DNA from: Nocardioides ungokensis | GTDB taxonomy: Bacteria; Actinomycetota; Actinomycetes; Propionibacteriales; Nocardioidaceae | Assembly: GCF_013466985.1 (NCBI RefSeq) | Contig: NZ_CP059164.1 | Location: forward strand, 3,171,001 to 3,235,000 | DNA length: 64,000 nucleotides | Direction: 5' to 3' | Part shown: positions 1 to 7,923 of the stretch, piece after piece | How positions within the stretch are numbered: the first letter of the stretch is position 1 | How the letters are laid out: each line of letters starts with the position of its first letter | Notes under the pieces: generated by a model | Databases searched by the model: none | What the model was told of the DNA's origin: nothing | What the model saw: the letters and a program-made list of their open reading frames with translations, nothing else | Position numbers and translations under genes: made by a program

Positions 1-1
1 C

Positions 2-394
2 GGCCGGGGCGCCGCGGCGGGACCGGTCGTCAACACCGTGGTCATGACCAACGCCGCGCCCTCCTACGCCCCACCCGGGCGGCACCTCGCGCAGGCCACC
101 ACGCTGCTGCCCGACGCTGCCGGCGGTGGCGGCGGTGGCGGCGAGACCGACGTGCGCCGCCACCTGAGCGAGCTGTACGCGACCCCGACGGACGGCTGGG
201 AGGTCGTGGTGCGCCACGACGTGCCGGAGGCGCTGCCGCTGGTGCCGCCACCGCTGCGGGTCCGCCGGCCGGTCGACCTCGGGGACGGTCTCTTCGTGGC
301 CGGTGACCACCGGGACACGTCGTCGCTGCAGGGAGCGCTGGTCTCGGGGGCGCGCACCGCTGTCGCGGTCCGGCGCCACCTCAACGGCGGCTGA
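2..394 (+). CDS. FAD-dependent oxidoreductase, C-terminal fragment (5' end outside window)
   Basis: The reading frame is open from base 2, so this is the last 130 residues of a longer protein. The final stretch, GLFVAGDHRDTSSLQGALVS followed by a helix ending RRHL, is the C-terminal FAD-contacting motif of NAD(P)/FAD amine-oxidase-type enzymes (phytoene desaturase / protoporphyrinogen oxidase superfamily). It holds the flavin, and the gene would encode a redox enzyme of unknown substrate. The substrate-binding half and the N-terminal Rossmann GxGxxG lie outside the window. A run of seven glycines encoded by GGC/GGT repeats (about 122-147) is probably a flexible loop. The gene converges on rnhB with only 6 bp between the two stop codons. 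The superfamily call is fairly sure; the exact enzyme is not. Confidence 0.7.
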   Translation, partial: GRGAAAGPVVNTVVMTNAAPSYAPPGRHLAQATTLLPDAAGGGGGGGETDVRRHLSELYATPTDGWEVVVRHDVPEALPLVPPPLRVRRPVDLGDGLFVAGDHRDTSSLQGALVSGARTAVAVRRHLNGG

Positions 395-400
395 GCCGTC

Positions 401-1093
401 TCACCCGGCGGCCGGCTCCTCGGCTCCCGGCACGGCCGGCTCCAGCCCGGCGGCCCGGCGTACGTTGACGAACCGCATCCGGTGGACCGGTGACGGCCCG
501 TGCTCGGCGAGCGCGGCGGCGTGCACGTCGGTGATGTAGCCCTTGTGGGTCTTGAAGTCGTACGCCGGCCAGTCGGCGTCGAGGTCGCACATGAGGCGGT
601 CCCGGGTCACCTTGGCGAGCACGGACGCGGCGGCGATGCAGGCGGCGACCCGGTCCCCCTTCCACACGGCCAGGCCGGGCACCCCAAGCCCGTCGACCGG
701 GAAGCCGTCGGTCAGGACGTACGACGGCGCGAGGTCCAGCAGGGCCACCGCCCGCCGGAGCGCCTCGACGTTGGCGACGTGCATCCCGAGCCGGTCGCAC
801 TCCTCCGGGCCGATCACCACCACCGACCAGGACAGCGCCCGCTTCACGACCTGCTCGTAGCAGCGCTCGCGGGCCTTCTCGGTCAGCAGCTTGGAGTCGG
901 CCAGCCCGGGGACGATGCCGGCCTTGCCGGCGGGCAGGATCGCCGCGCCGGCCACCAGCGGGCCGGCGCAGGCACCGCGGCCGGCCTCGTCGACGCCGGC
1001 GATCGGCTCGATCCCGTGCCGTCGCAGGGCGCGCTCGTAGCCGTACAGACCGGCGTCACGCCGGACCGTGGATCCTCGGGGCAGGGCACTCAC
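401..1093 (-). CDS. rnhB: Ribonuclease HII
   Basis: This 230-residue protein is type 2 RNase H, which cuts the RNA strand of RNA-DNA hybrids and starts removal of misincorporated ribonucleotides. The family signature GVDEAGRGACAGPLVAGA (residues 33-50) carries the catalytic Asp35-Glu36 pair, and a later Asp lies in the YVLTDGF segment. Length fits the family. The start is GTG at 1093. It is the last gene of the rpsP-to-rnhB minus-strand run, 15 bp after lepB, an order common in actinobacteria. The C-terminal tail (AVPGAEEPAAG) is low-complexity. Confidence 0.96.
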   Translation of the reverse strand: MSALPRGSTVRRDAGLYGYERALRRHGIEPIAGVDEAGRGACAGPLVAGAAILPAGKAGIVPGLADSKLLTEKARERCYEQVVKRALSWSVVVIGPEECDRLGMHVANVEALRRAVALLDLAPSYVLTDGFPVDGLGVPGLAVWKGDRVAACIAAASVLAKVTRDRLMCDLDADWPAYDFKTHKGYITDVHAAALAEHGPSPVHRMRFVNVRRAAGLEPAVPGAEEPAAG

Positions 1094-1108
1094 GACGACC
1101 AGCGGGCC

Positions 1109-1900
1109 TCAGGAGGCGTTGGGCACGTCCGCGAAGGTGCTGGGCCGGTGGATCCAGCGGAAGTGGTCACTGGGCCAGAGCAGCACGAACACCTTGCCGA
1201 CCACCAGGTCCACGGGGACGTACTCGTCCCCCGGGACGCAGTCGGTCGACCTCGCCGTACACATGTGCACCGTCGAGTCGGCCGAGTGGCCACGGTTGTC
1301 GCCCATCACGAAGATGTGGCCCTTGGGCACCGGACCTGCGGTCCACGAGTCGGACGAGCAGTCGCCGATCATCGGGCCGTTGCAGTCGATGCCCTTCTCC
1401 TTGACGTAGGAGTCCTCGTTGAGGGGCTGCCCGTTGACCGAGATCCGGCCCTTCTTGTCGCAGCACTTGATGACGTCGCCGGCGACGCCGATGACGCGCT
1501 TCACCAGGTGCCCACCGGAGGGGTAGAGCCCGATCTTGGCCATCAGGCCGGTGAGCCCGCCCTGGGGGCCGGCCGACTCCTCGGGGCTCAGCCAGTCACC
1601 GGGGTCCTTGAAGACCACCACGTCGCCGCGCTGCGGGCTGCCGCCGAACCAGTAGGAGACCTTCTGGACCAGGATCCGGTCGTTCTTGACCAGCCCGGGC
1701 TCCATGGACTCCGAGGGAATGTAGAAGGCCTGCACGAACAGGGCCTTGATGACGATGGCCAGCACCAGGGCGACGCCCAGCAGCAGGATCGTCTCCTGCC
1801 AGACCGGCAGGTGCTTCTTCTTGGTGCGGGTACGCGAAGACCGCGACCCCTCCCCGTCTGGTTCGGCGACGGACGTGGAGTCGCGGTCTTCGGAAGTCAC
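1109..1900 (-). CDS. lepB: Signal peptidase I
   Basis: This 263-residue membrane serine protease removes signal peptides from exported proteins at the outer face of the membrane. After a charged 30-residue cytoplasmic head there is one transmembrane helix (about 36-56). Then comes PSESMEP with nucleophile Ser65, and HLVKRVIG with the general base Lys134. The conserved box GDNRGHSADS follows. An insert between the catalytic boxes carries a CC pair and further cysteines. The start is GTG at 1900. It lies 35 bp after rplS and 15 bp before rnhB in the same operon. Its partner pathway (ffh, ftsY) is encoded elsewhere in this window. Confidence 0.96.
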   Translation of the reverse strand: MTSEDRDSTSVAEPDGEGSRSSRTRTKKKHLPVWQETILLLGVALVLAIVIKALFVQAFYIPSESMEPGLVKNDRILVQKVSYWFGGSPQRGDVVVFKDPGDWLSPEESAGPQGGLTGLMAKIGLYPSGGHLVKRVIGVAGDVIKCCDKKGRISVNGQPLNEDSYVKEKGIDCNGPMIGDCSSDSWTAGPVPKGHIFVMGDNRGHSADSTVHMCTARSTDCVPGDEYVPVDLVVGKVFVLLWPSDHFRWIHRPSTFADVPNAS

Positions 1901-1935
1901 GCGCAGAGCGTATAGAGCGGTTGGCTGAGTCTCGC

Positions 1936-2286
1936 TCAGGCCTCCCGACGCTCCTTGATCTTGGCCTTCTTGCCGCGCAGGTTGCGCAGGTAGTAGAGCT
2001 TCGCGCGGCGCACGTCGCCGCGGGTGACGATCTCGATCTGCTCGAAGATCGGGGAGTTCAGCGGGAAGGTGCGCTCGACGCCGACGCCGAAGGAGACCTT
2101 GCGGACGGTGAAGCTGCGGCCGATGCCGGAGCCCTGGACGCGGATGACGACGCCCTGGAAGATCTGGACGCGGGAGCGGTTGCCCTCGACGACCTTGACG
2201 TGCACCTTGACGGTGTCACCGGCGCGGAAGGCCGGGATGTCGTCGCGCTTGATCGCGTTGCCGAGCTCGGTGATGACGTTGCTCAT
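1936..2286 (-). CDS. rplS: 50S ribosomal protein L19
   Basis: This 116-residue L19 lies at the 30S-50S interface. The family block [20 protein letters not shown], then VQIFQGVVI and the basic tail [15 protein letters not shown], are plain. Length is normal. The ATG at 2286 has a strong Shine-Dalgarno (GAGGAG on the minus strand, 2292-2297). It is separated from trmD by a 276-bp interval holding a large hairpin and a possible regulatory leader, so it may be transcribed or regulated apart from the upstream genes. lepB follows after 35 bp. Confidence 0.97.
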   Translation of the reverse strand: MSNVITELGNAIKRDDIPAFRAGDTVKVHVKVVEGNRSRVQIFQGVVIRVQGSGIGRSFTVRKVSFGVGVERTFPLNSPIFEQIEIVTRGDVRRAKLYYLRNLRGKKAKIKERREA

Positions 2287-2302
2287 GGTCTCTCCTCGCG
2301 AG

Positions 2303-2471
2303 TGCCACAGGTCAGCCGCGGTGCGGGGAACGGTTCTGTTGTGGGCCTGTCATGGTGGCCGGCGGCGCCATGTCCCCCCTGTGGCAGGAACTGACGCGGA
2401 CCCCCCGTGCGGACGAGTCCTCGGGGCGGTCCCTGTTTGGCCGACTGGCCGGTGGGCAAGTCTGCCACAGG
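2303..2471 (-). promoter_or_regulatory. Putative rplS leader with two mutually exclusive stems
   Basis: On the rplS mRNA strand three segments occur in order. Segment 1 is CCTGTGGCAG (2471-2462). Segment 2 is CTGCCACAGG (2387-2378). Segment 3 is CCTGTGGCA (2311-2303). Segment 2 can pair with segment 1 over 10 bp or with segment 3 over 9 bp, but not with both. Segment 3 lies 5 bases before the Shine-Dalgarno of rplS, so pairing 2:3 would place a stem against the ribosome site. That geometry suits an autoregulated ribosomal-protein leader. The complementarity is seen directly; regulation is inference. Confidence 0.45.
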
Positions 2472-2505
2472 CGCGTCGTACGCCGGAAATCCGGACCTCG
2501 GTGGG

Positions 2506-2565
2506 TAGTCCGTGACGCAACCGTTGTGGAGGACGCGTCTTCCACAACGGAAACGTCACGGACTA
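2506..2565. terminator. 60-bp near-perfect palindrome spanning the trmD stop
   Basis: The outer arms are TAGTCCGTGACG (2506-2517) and CGTCACGGACTA (2554-2565), each 12 bp and perfect. A 3x3 mismatch follows, then inner arms CCGTTGTGGA (2521-2530) and TCCACAACGG (2541-2550). The 10-base centre contains the self-complementary GACGCGTC. The trmD stop codon (TAG, minus strand, 2563-2565) lies in the outer arm. There is no clear T-run, as is usual for high-G+C terminators. It would end or attenuate transcription from rpsP-trmD before rplS. Confidence 0.6.
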
Positions 2566-3720
2566 TCGCTTGCCGACGGCCTTGGTCAGGCGGACGACGC
2601 CGGGCTCGACCTCACCGCGCAGGCGGTAACCCGCCTTCTTGTAGAGCCGCTGGTTGCGCAGGCTGCCCGCGCCGGTGAACAGCGAGTACGACGCCACCCC
2701 GGTCGGCGCCGCGGCCTCGATCCGCGCGAGGAGCATCCGGCCCAGGCCGCGCCCCTGCAGGTCGGGGGCGACCATCAGCCGGCCGATGCCCCAGACGTCC
2801 TCGCTGCGCTGCGCACGCACGGCCCCGACCAGCCGTCCGGCGGCCCGGGCCACGAGCACCGTGTCGCGGGCGAGCCACGCCCGCAGGTCGTCGAGGGTCT
2901 CGTGCAGCGCTGGGATCTCGACGCCCGGGTTGTCCTGCTCCTCCTGCACCCAGCAGGCCCGCTGCAGGGTGAACAGCTCCCCGGCGTCCGCCGGCTCGGC
3001 CAGCCGCACCTCGACGTCGTCGAGCAGCACGGAGGGGTGCGCGAGGTCGGGACGGCGCTCGGCGGTCCGGCGCACCGCCTGGTCGTGCCGCCACGACCGG
3101 ATCGCGGCGTGGTCGCCCGACAGCAGGACCGGGGGGACGTCACGCCCGCGCCACGAGGCGGGCTTCGTGTAGACGGGGTACTCCAGCAAGCCGTCCTCGT
3201 GGGACTCCTCGGTCAGCGACTCGGGGTTGCCCATGAACCCCGGGATCAGGCGCACCACCGCCTCGGTGATCGCCAGCGCGGCCACCTCTCCCCCGTTGAG
3301 CACGTAGTCGCCGATCGAGATCTCGCGCACCTCGGTGCGGTCGCGGGCGTCGTCGAGCACCCGCTGGTCGATGCCCTCGTAGCGGCCGCACGCGAAGACC
3401 AGCCGCTCCCGGGTGGCGAGCTCGCGGGCAACCGCCTGCGTGAAGGGCTGCCCCGACGGGGTCGTGACGACCAGGGTGGTGCCGACCGCGTCCGACGGGA
3501 GCAGCTCGTCCAGCGCCTCGCCCCAGGGCTCCGGCTTCATCACCATGCCCGCGCCGCCGCCGTACGGCGTGTCGTCGACCGTGCGGTGCCGGTCGCGGGT
3601 CCACTCCCTCAGGTCGTGGACGCGGATGTCCAGCAGGCCCTTGTCCCGGGCCTTGCCCGCGAGCGAGAGCTCCAGCGGTGCGAGGTAGTCGGGGAAGATC
3701 GTGACGACGTCGATCCTCAC
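2563..3720 (-). CDS. trmD: tRNA (guanine37-N1)-methyltransferase fused to a GNAT acetyltransferase domain
   Basis: This 385-residue protein starts at GTG 3720. Residues 1-228 are TrmD, which makes m1G37 in tRNA and prevents frameshifting. The trefoil-knot SAM motifs [13 protein letters not shown] (51-63), [10 protein letters not shown] (111-120) and [16 protein letters not shown] (135-150) are present, then HEDGLLEYP with the catalytic-region Asp. Residues about 232-385 are a GNAT domain with acetyl-CoA motif [16 protein letters not shown] (313-327). Ordinary TrmD ends near residue 230-250, so this is a true C-terminal fusion in one frame. The acetyl acceptor is unknown. It starts 7 bp after rimM stops. 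The TrmD call is secure; the role of the GNAT half is open. Confidence 0.95.
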   Translation of the reverse strand: MRIDVVTIFPDYLAPLELSLAGKARDKGLLDIRVHDLREWTRDRHRTVDDTPYGGGAGMVMKPEPWGEALDELLPSDAVGTTLVVTTPSGQPFTQAVARELATRERLVFACGRYEGIDQRVLDDARDRTEVREISIGDYVLNGGEVAALAITEAVVRLIPGFMGNPESLTEESHEDGLLEYPVYTKPASWRGRDVPPVLLSGDHAAIRSWRHDQAVRRTAERRPDLAHPSVLLDDVEVRLAEPADAGELFTLQRACWVQEEQDNPGVEIPALHETLDDLRAWLARDTVLVARAAGRLVGAVRAQRSEDVWGIGRLMVAPDLQGRGLGRMLLARIEAAAPTGVASYSLFTGAGSLRNQRLYKKAGYRLRGEVEPGVVRLTKAVGKR

Positions 3721-3727
3721 GTCGCGC

Positions 3728-4276
3728 TCACTCGTCCTCGGGCAGCGGCGTGACCAGGCCGGGACGGTCGGCGACGACCACCCGGCCGGCCGCGAGGTCG
3801 ACCTCGGGCACCAGCGCCTTGACGAACGGCACCAGCGCCTCGCGCCGCTCCGGCGTCCGGATGACCAGCAGGTCCTGGGCGCCGCCGTGCACCAGGGCCG
3901 ACACCTCACCCAGCAAGACCCCCTCGACGTCGTACGCCGCGAGCCCGACCAGCTGGTGGTCGTAGAACTCGTCGGGGTCCTCGGGCGTCTCGTCAGCGGG
4001 GATCGTGGCGTGCAGCAGGATCCCGCGGGCCGCCTCGGCCGCGTTGCGGTCGGCGAGCTCCTCGAACGTCACCAGCAGCGTGGTCTGGTGCCAGCGGGCG
4101 CGCGCGACGGTCAGGGCGGTGAGCGAGGACGCCGACCCGCGCGGCGCCTCGGCCCGGAGCACCGCGCCGGGCGCGAACCGGCGGTCCGGCTCGTCGGTGC
4201 GCACGTCGAGGGTCACCTCGCCCCGCACCCCGTGCGGCTTGCCGATGCGACCGACCACGACCTCGATCGTCTCCAC
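3728..4276 (-). CDS. rimM: Ribosome maturation factor RimM
   Basis: This 182-residue 30S maturation factor binds S19 and helps form the 3' head of 16S rRNA. The N-terminal signature [20 protein letters not shown] (residues 6-25) and the PRC-barrel region ([20 protein letters not shown] and onward) are clear. I chose GTG 4276 because GGAGAGG lies just upstream and the family begins near [10 protein letters not shown]; the frame stays open further upstream through the 34-bp palindrome, which is unlikely to be coding. It is co-directional with khpA (97 bp upstream) and trmD (7 bp downstream). Confidence 0.93.
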   Translation of the reverse strand: METIEVVVGRIGKPHGVRGEVTLDVRTDEPDRRFAPGAVLRAEAPRGSASSLTALTVARARWHQTTLLVTFEELADRNAAEAARGILLHATIPADETPEDPDEFYDHQLVGLAAYDVEGVLLGEVSALVHGGAQDLLVIRTPERREALVPFVKALVPEVDLAAGRVVVADRPGLVTPLPEDE

Positions 4277-4298
4277 GCGATCCTCTCCGTAAATGTCC

Positions 4299-4332
4299 GG
4301 ATGGGGCGTCACCCGCGGGTGACGCCCCATCC
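4299..4332. terminator. 34-bp perfect palindrome between khpA and rimM
   Basis: The whole 34 bp is self-complementary (core GGGGCGTCACCCGCGG around its centre near 4315-4316). It lies in the 97-bp gap between khpA and rimM, about 23 bases before the rimM start. It has no T-run. It could be an attenuator, an RNA-processing site or a dimeric protein site inside the operon. Confidence 0.5.
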
Positions 4333-4340
4333 AGGGCTCT

Positions 4341-4365
4341 GGTGGTCTCGACGGGCTCGACCACC
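4341..4365. repeat. Short inverted repeat, REP-like
   Basis: GGTGGTC ... GACCACC arms of 7 bp enclose 11 bases, giving GGTGGTCTCGACGGGC followed by TCGACCACC. It stands 8 bp after the khpA stop on the minus strand and next to the 34-bp palindrome. From memory, similar GGT(T)GGTCTCGAC-type intergenic palindromes are common in Nocardioides genomes; I cannot confirm copy number here. Confidence 0.4.
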
Positions 4366-4373
4366 GATGGGGC

Positions 4374-4619
4374 TCAGCGGCGCCGGTCGACGTCCACGAA
4401 GTCGATCCGCGCCCCGCCGCGACCGGCCAGCGCCGAGATCACGGTGCGGAAGGCGGTCGCCGTGCGACCACCGCGGCCGATGACCTTGCCGAGGTCCTCG
4501 GGGTGCACCCGGACCTCGAGGATCGACCCGCGACGCAGCTGCTTGTCCTGGACGACCACGTCGTCCGGGTGCTCGACCACGCCACGCACCAGGTGCTCGA
4601 GAGCCTCGGCGAGCATCAT
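4374..4619 (-). CDS. khpA: KH-domain RNA-binding protein KhpA
   Basis: This 81-residue single KH domain has the RNA-binding GxxG loop in GKVIGRGGRTATAFR (about residues 43-57). The small KhpA (YlqC) family works with KhpB/Jag in RNA binding linked to cell division and ribosome assembly, and the gene is nearly always between rpsP and rimM, as here. Its start lies 2 bp after the rpsP stop, so the two are translationally coupled. Confidence 0.92.
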   Translation of the reverse strand: MMLAEALEHLVRGVVEHPDDVVVQDKQLRRGSILEVRVHPEDLGKVIGRGGRTATAFRTVISALAGRGGARIDFVDVDRRR

Positions 4620-4621
4620 GC

Positions 4622-5134
4622 TCAGGCCTCGCTCTTGCCGGCGTCCTCGGCGGTGACCTTCTCGGCGGCCTCGGCCTCGGCGGCCGCGCCCTCCGGGGTC
4701 TCCGAGGCGGGAACCTCGGCCGGGGCCTCCTCGGCCTTCTCGGTCTTCTTGGCGGCGGCCTTCTTGGTCACGGCGGAGCCCTTGGGCTCGCTCGCGGCCT
4801 CCTTGAGCGCCTCGTTGAAGATCTCGAGCTTGTCGCGCTTGGGCTCCGCGGTCTTCAGGGTGCCCTCGGTGCCCGGCAGGCCCTTGAACTTCTGCCAGTC
4901 ACCGGTGACCTTGAGGATCGCCTCGACGGCCTCGGTCGGCTGCGCGCCGACACCCAGCCAGTACTGCGCCCGGTCGGAGGTGACGTCGATGTACGACGGG
5001 TCCTCCTTGGGGTGGTACTTGCCGATCTCCTCGAGGACGCGACCGTCGCGCTTCTTGCGCGAGTCGACGACGACGATGCGGTACTGCGGCACCCGGACCT
5101 TGCCGAGGCGCTTCAAACGGATCTTGACCGACAC
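4622..5134 (-). CDS. rpsP: 30S ribosomal protein S16 with long acidic/Ala-Lys tail
   Basis: This 170-residue S16 starts at GTG 5134 (AAGGAGA just upstream). Residues 1-85 hold the core: [39 protein letters not shown] and the [12 protein letters not shown] segment. After about residue 115 the protein runs into a low-complexity tail rich in Ala, Glu and Lys ([17 protein letters not shown]...). E. coli S16 has 82 residues; long tails are usual in actinobacteria. It is the first gene of the minus-strand operon and divergent from the membrane protein at 5316. Confidence 0.97.
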   Translation of the reverse strand: MSVKIRLKRLGKVRVPQYRIVVVDSRKKRDGRVLEEIGKYHPKEDPSYIDVTSDRAQYWLGVGAQPTEAVEAILKVTGDWQKFKGLPGTEGTLKTAEPKRDKLEIFNEALKEAASEPKGSAVTKKAAAKKTEKAEEAPAEVPASETPEGAAAEAEAAEKVTAEDAGKSEA

Positions 5135-5315
5135 GTTGGTGGTGTCTCCTTGGACGTCTTGTGTGTGGTGAGGACCGCGACTCCTGAGTGGGGACACCGG
5201 GTCTGGATCCTCTGGGCACTGCGGCGTCCGGATGAGAGGGTCCGGGCGCGCAGGACTCAGCGGGAGATTCTGCCAGATCGATCACGTCCGGCCGAAATCG
5301 GGCAGGGTGACGCCC

Positions 5316-5963
5316 ATGAGCCAGGACCCGACGCCACCGTACGGCGCGCCGCCACCCCCGCCGTACGCCGCGCCCCTGGCTCCGCAGCCCCCGCGACGGC
5401 GCCGGCCGAGCGGTTGGTGGTTCGTGGTCGGCGGCGGGCTCGTGCTGGCCGGCCTCGCGATCGGCGTCGGCCTGTTCGTCTGGACGCTGAGAGGGTTCCT
5501 CGACACCGAGGCGACCGTGCCCGCTGACGGCCGCCCGCACGCGGTGAGCGTCGGCACCGACGGCGACCGGATGCTGTGGGGCCACGACGGGGTCCCGAAC
5601 CGAGCCGACTGCCTCGTCCGGGACCGCGCCACGGGCCGGAACGTCGTGCCCTCCCCGGTGGGAGGCAGCTTCAGCCGGTCCGACAGCTCGGGCACCTGGG
5701 TCGGCCTCCTCCGCTTCGACGCGGGCTCGGGTCGGCTCGAGGTCACCTGCACCCGGAGCGCGGGCGAGGAGTTCCAGATCGGCGCCGCCCCGGACTTCGC
5801 GGCCTTCGTGGGCGGCATCCTCGCGACCGTCCTGGTCCCGCTGGTGCTCGGCGGGATCGGGCTCGTCGTGCTGATAGTGACCGGGGTGCTGTTCGCGACC
5901 GGAGGGCCCCGGAAGCCGCAGCCCGCCCCGTCGTACCCGCCGACCGGCCGGCAGCCTCGCTGA
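5316..5963 (+). CDS. Proline-rich membrane protein of unknown function
   Basis: This 215-residue protein starts at ATG 5316. A proline-rich cytoplasmic head (residues 1-35, ending with an RRRR cluster) leads into a transmembrane helix (about 39-62). An outside domain of some 100 residues with two cysteines (ADCLVRD, LEVTCTR) follows. A second helix (about 170-195) and a Pro-rich tail end the protein. The head resembles those of many actinobacterial small membrane proteins. I do not recognise the outer domain. It is divergent from rpsP and converges on the response-regulator gene with 6 bp between stops. Confidence 0.75.
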   Translation: MSQDPTPPYGAPPPPPYAAPLAPQPPRRRRPSGWWFVVGGGLVLAGLAIGVGLFVWTLRGFLDTEATVPADGRPHAVSVGTDGDRMLWGHDGVPNRADCLVRDRATGRNVVPSPVGGSFSRSDSSGTWVGLLRFDAGSGRLEVTCTRSAGEEFQIGAAPDFAAFVGGILATVLVPLVLGGIGLVVLIVTGVLFATGGPRKPQPAPSYPPTGRQPR

Positions 5964-5969
5964 GGTCGC

Positions 5970-6626
5970 TCAGCCGGCGCCCGGGCGGACGAGCCCGGTC
6001 TCGTAGGCGAGCACCACCAGCTGCACCCGCGACGGTCGGCCGAGCTTGGCCAGGATCCGGTTCACGTGCGTCTTGACCGTCGCCTCGCTGACGACCAGCG
6101 CCCGCGCGATCGCGTCGTTGTCGTGCCCGCGGGCGATCAGGCCGAAGACCTCCAGCTCGCGGTCGGTCAGCCCCGCCAGCGCGGGCGGCACCCCGTCGAC
6201 CGGCGCGGGCCGGCTGACGTGCTCCTCGATCAGCCGTCGGGTCAGGGACGGCGCGAGCAGCGCCTCGCCCGCGGCCACCGTCTCGATACCGGCCACCAGA
6301 CGGTCCGGCGGGGTCGCCTTGAGCACGAACCCCGCGGCCCCGGCGGCGAGTGCGCCGTAGACGTAGCCGTCGAGGTCGTACGTCGTCAGCACGAGCACCG
6401 CCGTCGGCAGCCCGGCCTCGACGATCTCCCGGGTGGCGGCGATCCCGTCGAGGACCGGCATCCGGATGTCCATCAGGACCACGTCGGGGCGGTGCCGCGC
6501 CACCGCCGCCACGGCCTCGCGCCCGTTGGCGGCCTCGCCGACGACGTCGATCCCGCGGGCGGTGAGCACGAGCTCGAGGCCGGAGCGGACCAGGTCCTGG
6601 TCGTCGGCCACCACGACGGTCGTCAT
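5970..6626 (-). CDS. NarL/FixJ-family response regulator
   Basis: This 218-residue DNA-binding regulator has an N-terminal receiver domain with acidic pocket Asp8-Asp9 and phospho-acceptor Asp53 (VVLMDIRMP), and a conserved Lys in FVLKATPPDRL. A LuxR-type helix-turn-helix occupies about 150-212 (LTDRELEVFGLIARGHDN, EATVKTHVNRILAKLG). Its start overlaps the stop of the sensor kinase gene by 4 nt (ATGA), so the two form one translationally coupled two-component system. The signal sensed is not evident. Confidence 0.93.
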   Translation of the reverse strand: MTTVVVADDQDLVRSGLELVLTARGIDVVGEAANGREAVAAVARHRPDVVLMDIRMPVLDGIAATREIVEAGLPTAVLVLTTYDLDGYVYGALAAGAAGFVLKATPPDRLVAGIETVAAGEALLAPSLTRRLIEEHVSRPAPVDGVPPALAGLTDRELEVFGLIARGHDNDAIARALVVSEATVKTHVNRILAKLGRPSRVQLVVLAYETGLVRPGAG

Positions 6627-7776
6627 GCGGGCGCCAACGGCAGCGAGGCGTGGACCACGAACCGGCCTGTCGGGTCGACCCCGTGGTCGAGCGTGCCCCC
6701 GACCAGCGAGACCCGCTCGAGCATCCCCAGCAGCCCGAGCCGGCTGCCGTCCCCGCAGCGGCCGTCCGCGGGGTTGGAGGCGTCGATGCGCAGCGCCTGC
6801 CTGTCCCGGGTCAGCACCAGGCAGGCGGTGCGGTCGGCTCCGTGCTTGTGCGCGTTGGTGAGTGCCTCCTGCACGATCCGGTAGGCCGAGAGGTCCACCG
6901 CGGCGGGCAGCTCCGGCAGCGGCACGGGCAGCCGCAGCTCCACCGTCAGGCCCCGGTCGCGGAACTCGTCGACGAGCGCCGGAACCTGGGCCAGTCCCGG
7001 GGGCGGGGCAAACGCCATCTCGTCGGCGTCGTCGCGGATCAGGTGGAGCAGCCGGCCGGTCTCCGAGAGGGCCTGGCGCCCGGTCGCGGCCACGTCCGCC
7101 AGCGCCCGCTCCGCACGGGCGGGATCCGACCGGACGAGGTCCTGCGCGGCGGCGGTCTGCACGACCATGGCGCTGATGGAGTGGGCGATGACGTCGTGCA
7201 TCTCACGGGCAATCCGGTCCCGCTCCCCCCGCACGGCCTCCGCGCGCACCAGCTCCTGGTGGCGCAGCGCCAGGATCCGGGCCGCGTCGAGGCGCAGCAC
7301 CAGCCGGCCCGCGACGTAGGGCGGCAGCACCAGCGCCAGGATGAAGACCGCGTCGCTGATGTTGTGCTGGCGGGTGTCGACGAAGTGGTAGACGACCCAG
7401 AACACCGCGAGCATCGCGGCGCGATCCCGGCCAGCCCCCGCAGGTCGGCGACCCAGCGCCCGAGGGTGTAGCAGGCGACGGCGAGGAACAGGATCGGGGC
7501 GGAGGCGTCCTGGAGCTGCGGTCCCGCGACCGGGAGCAGCCACAGCGGCAGCATCGCCAGCGGGGGCACGACCAGCGGGAAGCGGCGTCGCCACACGAGC
7601 AGCACCGCGGACAGGATCTCGAGCGAGGCCGCGAGCGCGGTCCCGTCGACGTCCACGGCGAGCAGCTCGGCCACACCCACGACGGCGAGCAGGACGGGCA
7701 CGCCCACGTCGACGACCCGGCTGTCCCGCAGCCGCTCAGAGCCCCCGCGCAGGCGGTCGGCGAGCGCCGTACCCAT
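6623..7776 (-). CDS. NarL-type sensor histidine kinase (one frame break near 7415-7430)
   Basis: This is the membrane kinase partner of the response regulator at 5970. The N-terminal part, read from ATG 7776 in one frame, gives several transmembrane helices up to WVADLRGLAG. The protein then continues in another frame from AAMLAVFWVVYHF through the dimerisation/phospho-acceptor helix ERDRIAREMHDVIAHS (HisKA_3 His) to the ATP-binding part (ALTNAHKHG, GLLGMLERV). Adding one G at GATCGCG|CCGCGATG restores a single frame of about 384 residues. ATG 7776 is preferred because a TACTCT -10 box lies 6 nt upstream, fitting a leaderless mRNA. The domain call is sure; intactness depends on checking the sequence. 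Confidence 0.85.
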
Positions 7777-7782
7777 GCAGGG

Positions 7783-7788
7783 AGAGTA
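7783..7788 (-). promoter_or_regulatory. -10 box for the two-component operon (leaderless start)
   Basis: On the minus strand TACTCT is followed by 6 nt and then the ATG of the histidine kinase at 7776. TANNNT about 6-7 nt before an ATG is the usual actinobacterial leaderless arrangement. A TTGACG lies farther upstream, but at 21 bp rather than about 17. Confidence 0.4.
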
Positions 7789-7923
7789 CGGCGGTCGCGC
7801 GTCGCTGGACGTCAAACCACGGGTTGACGTGGTCCGACCCCGGGACTGACGACGCCGGGGCCGGGACTTCCTAGCGTCGGGGGCAGGTGGCCGTCGGGGC
7901 TGCCACGGACGGGGAGGAAGCCC

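Noticed and set aside
122..147. GGC/GGT microsatellite as a regulatory repeat
   Set aside because: It is in frame and encodes a poly-Gly loop of the oxidoreductase fragment.
500..1915. Long open frame opposite rnhB and lepB
   Set aside because: It lies fully antisense to two sure genes; in about 72% G+C DNA such shadows are common and its translation (rich in Val, Gly, Asp, His) shows no motif.
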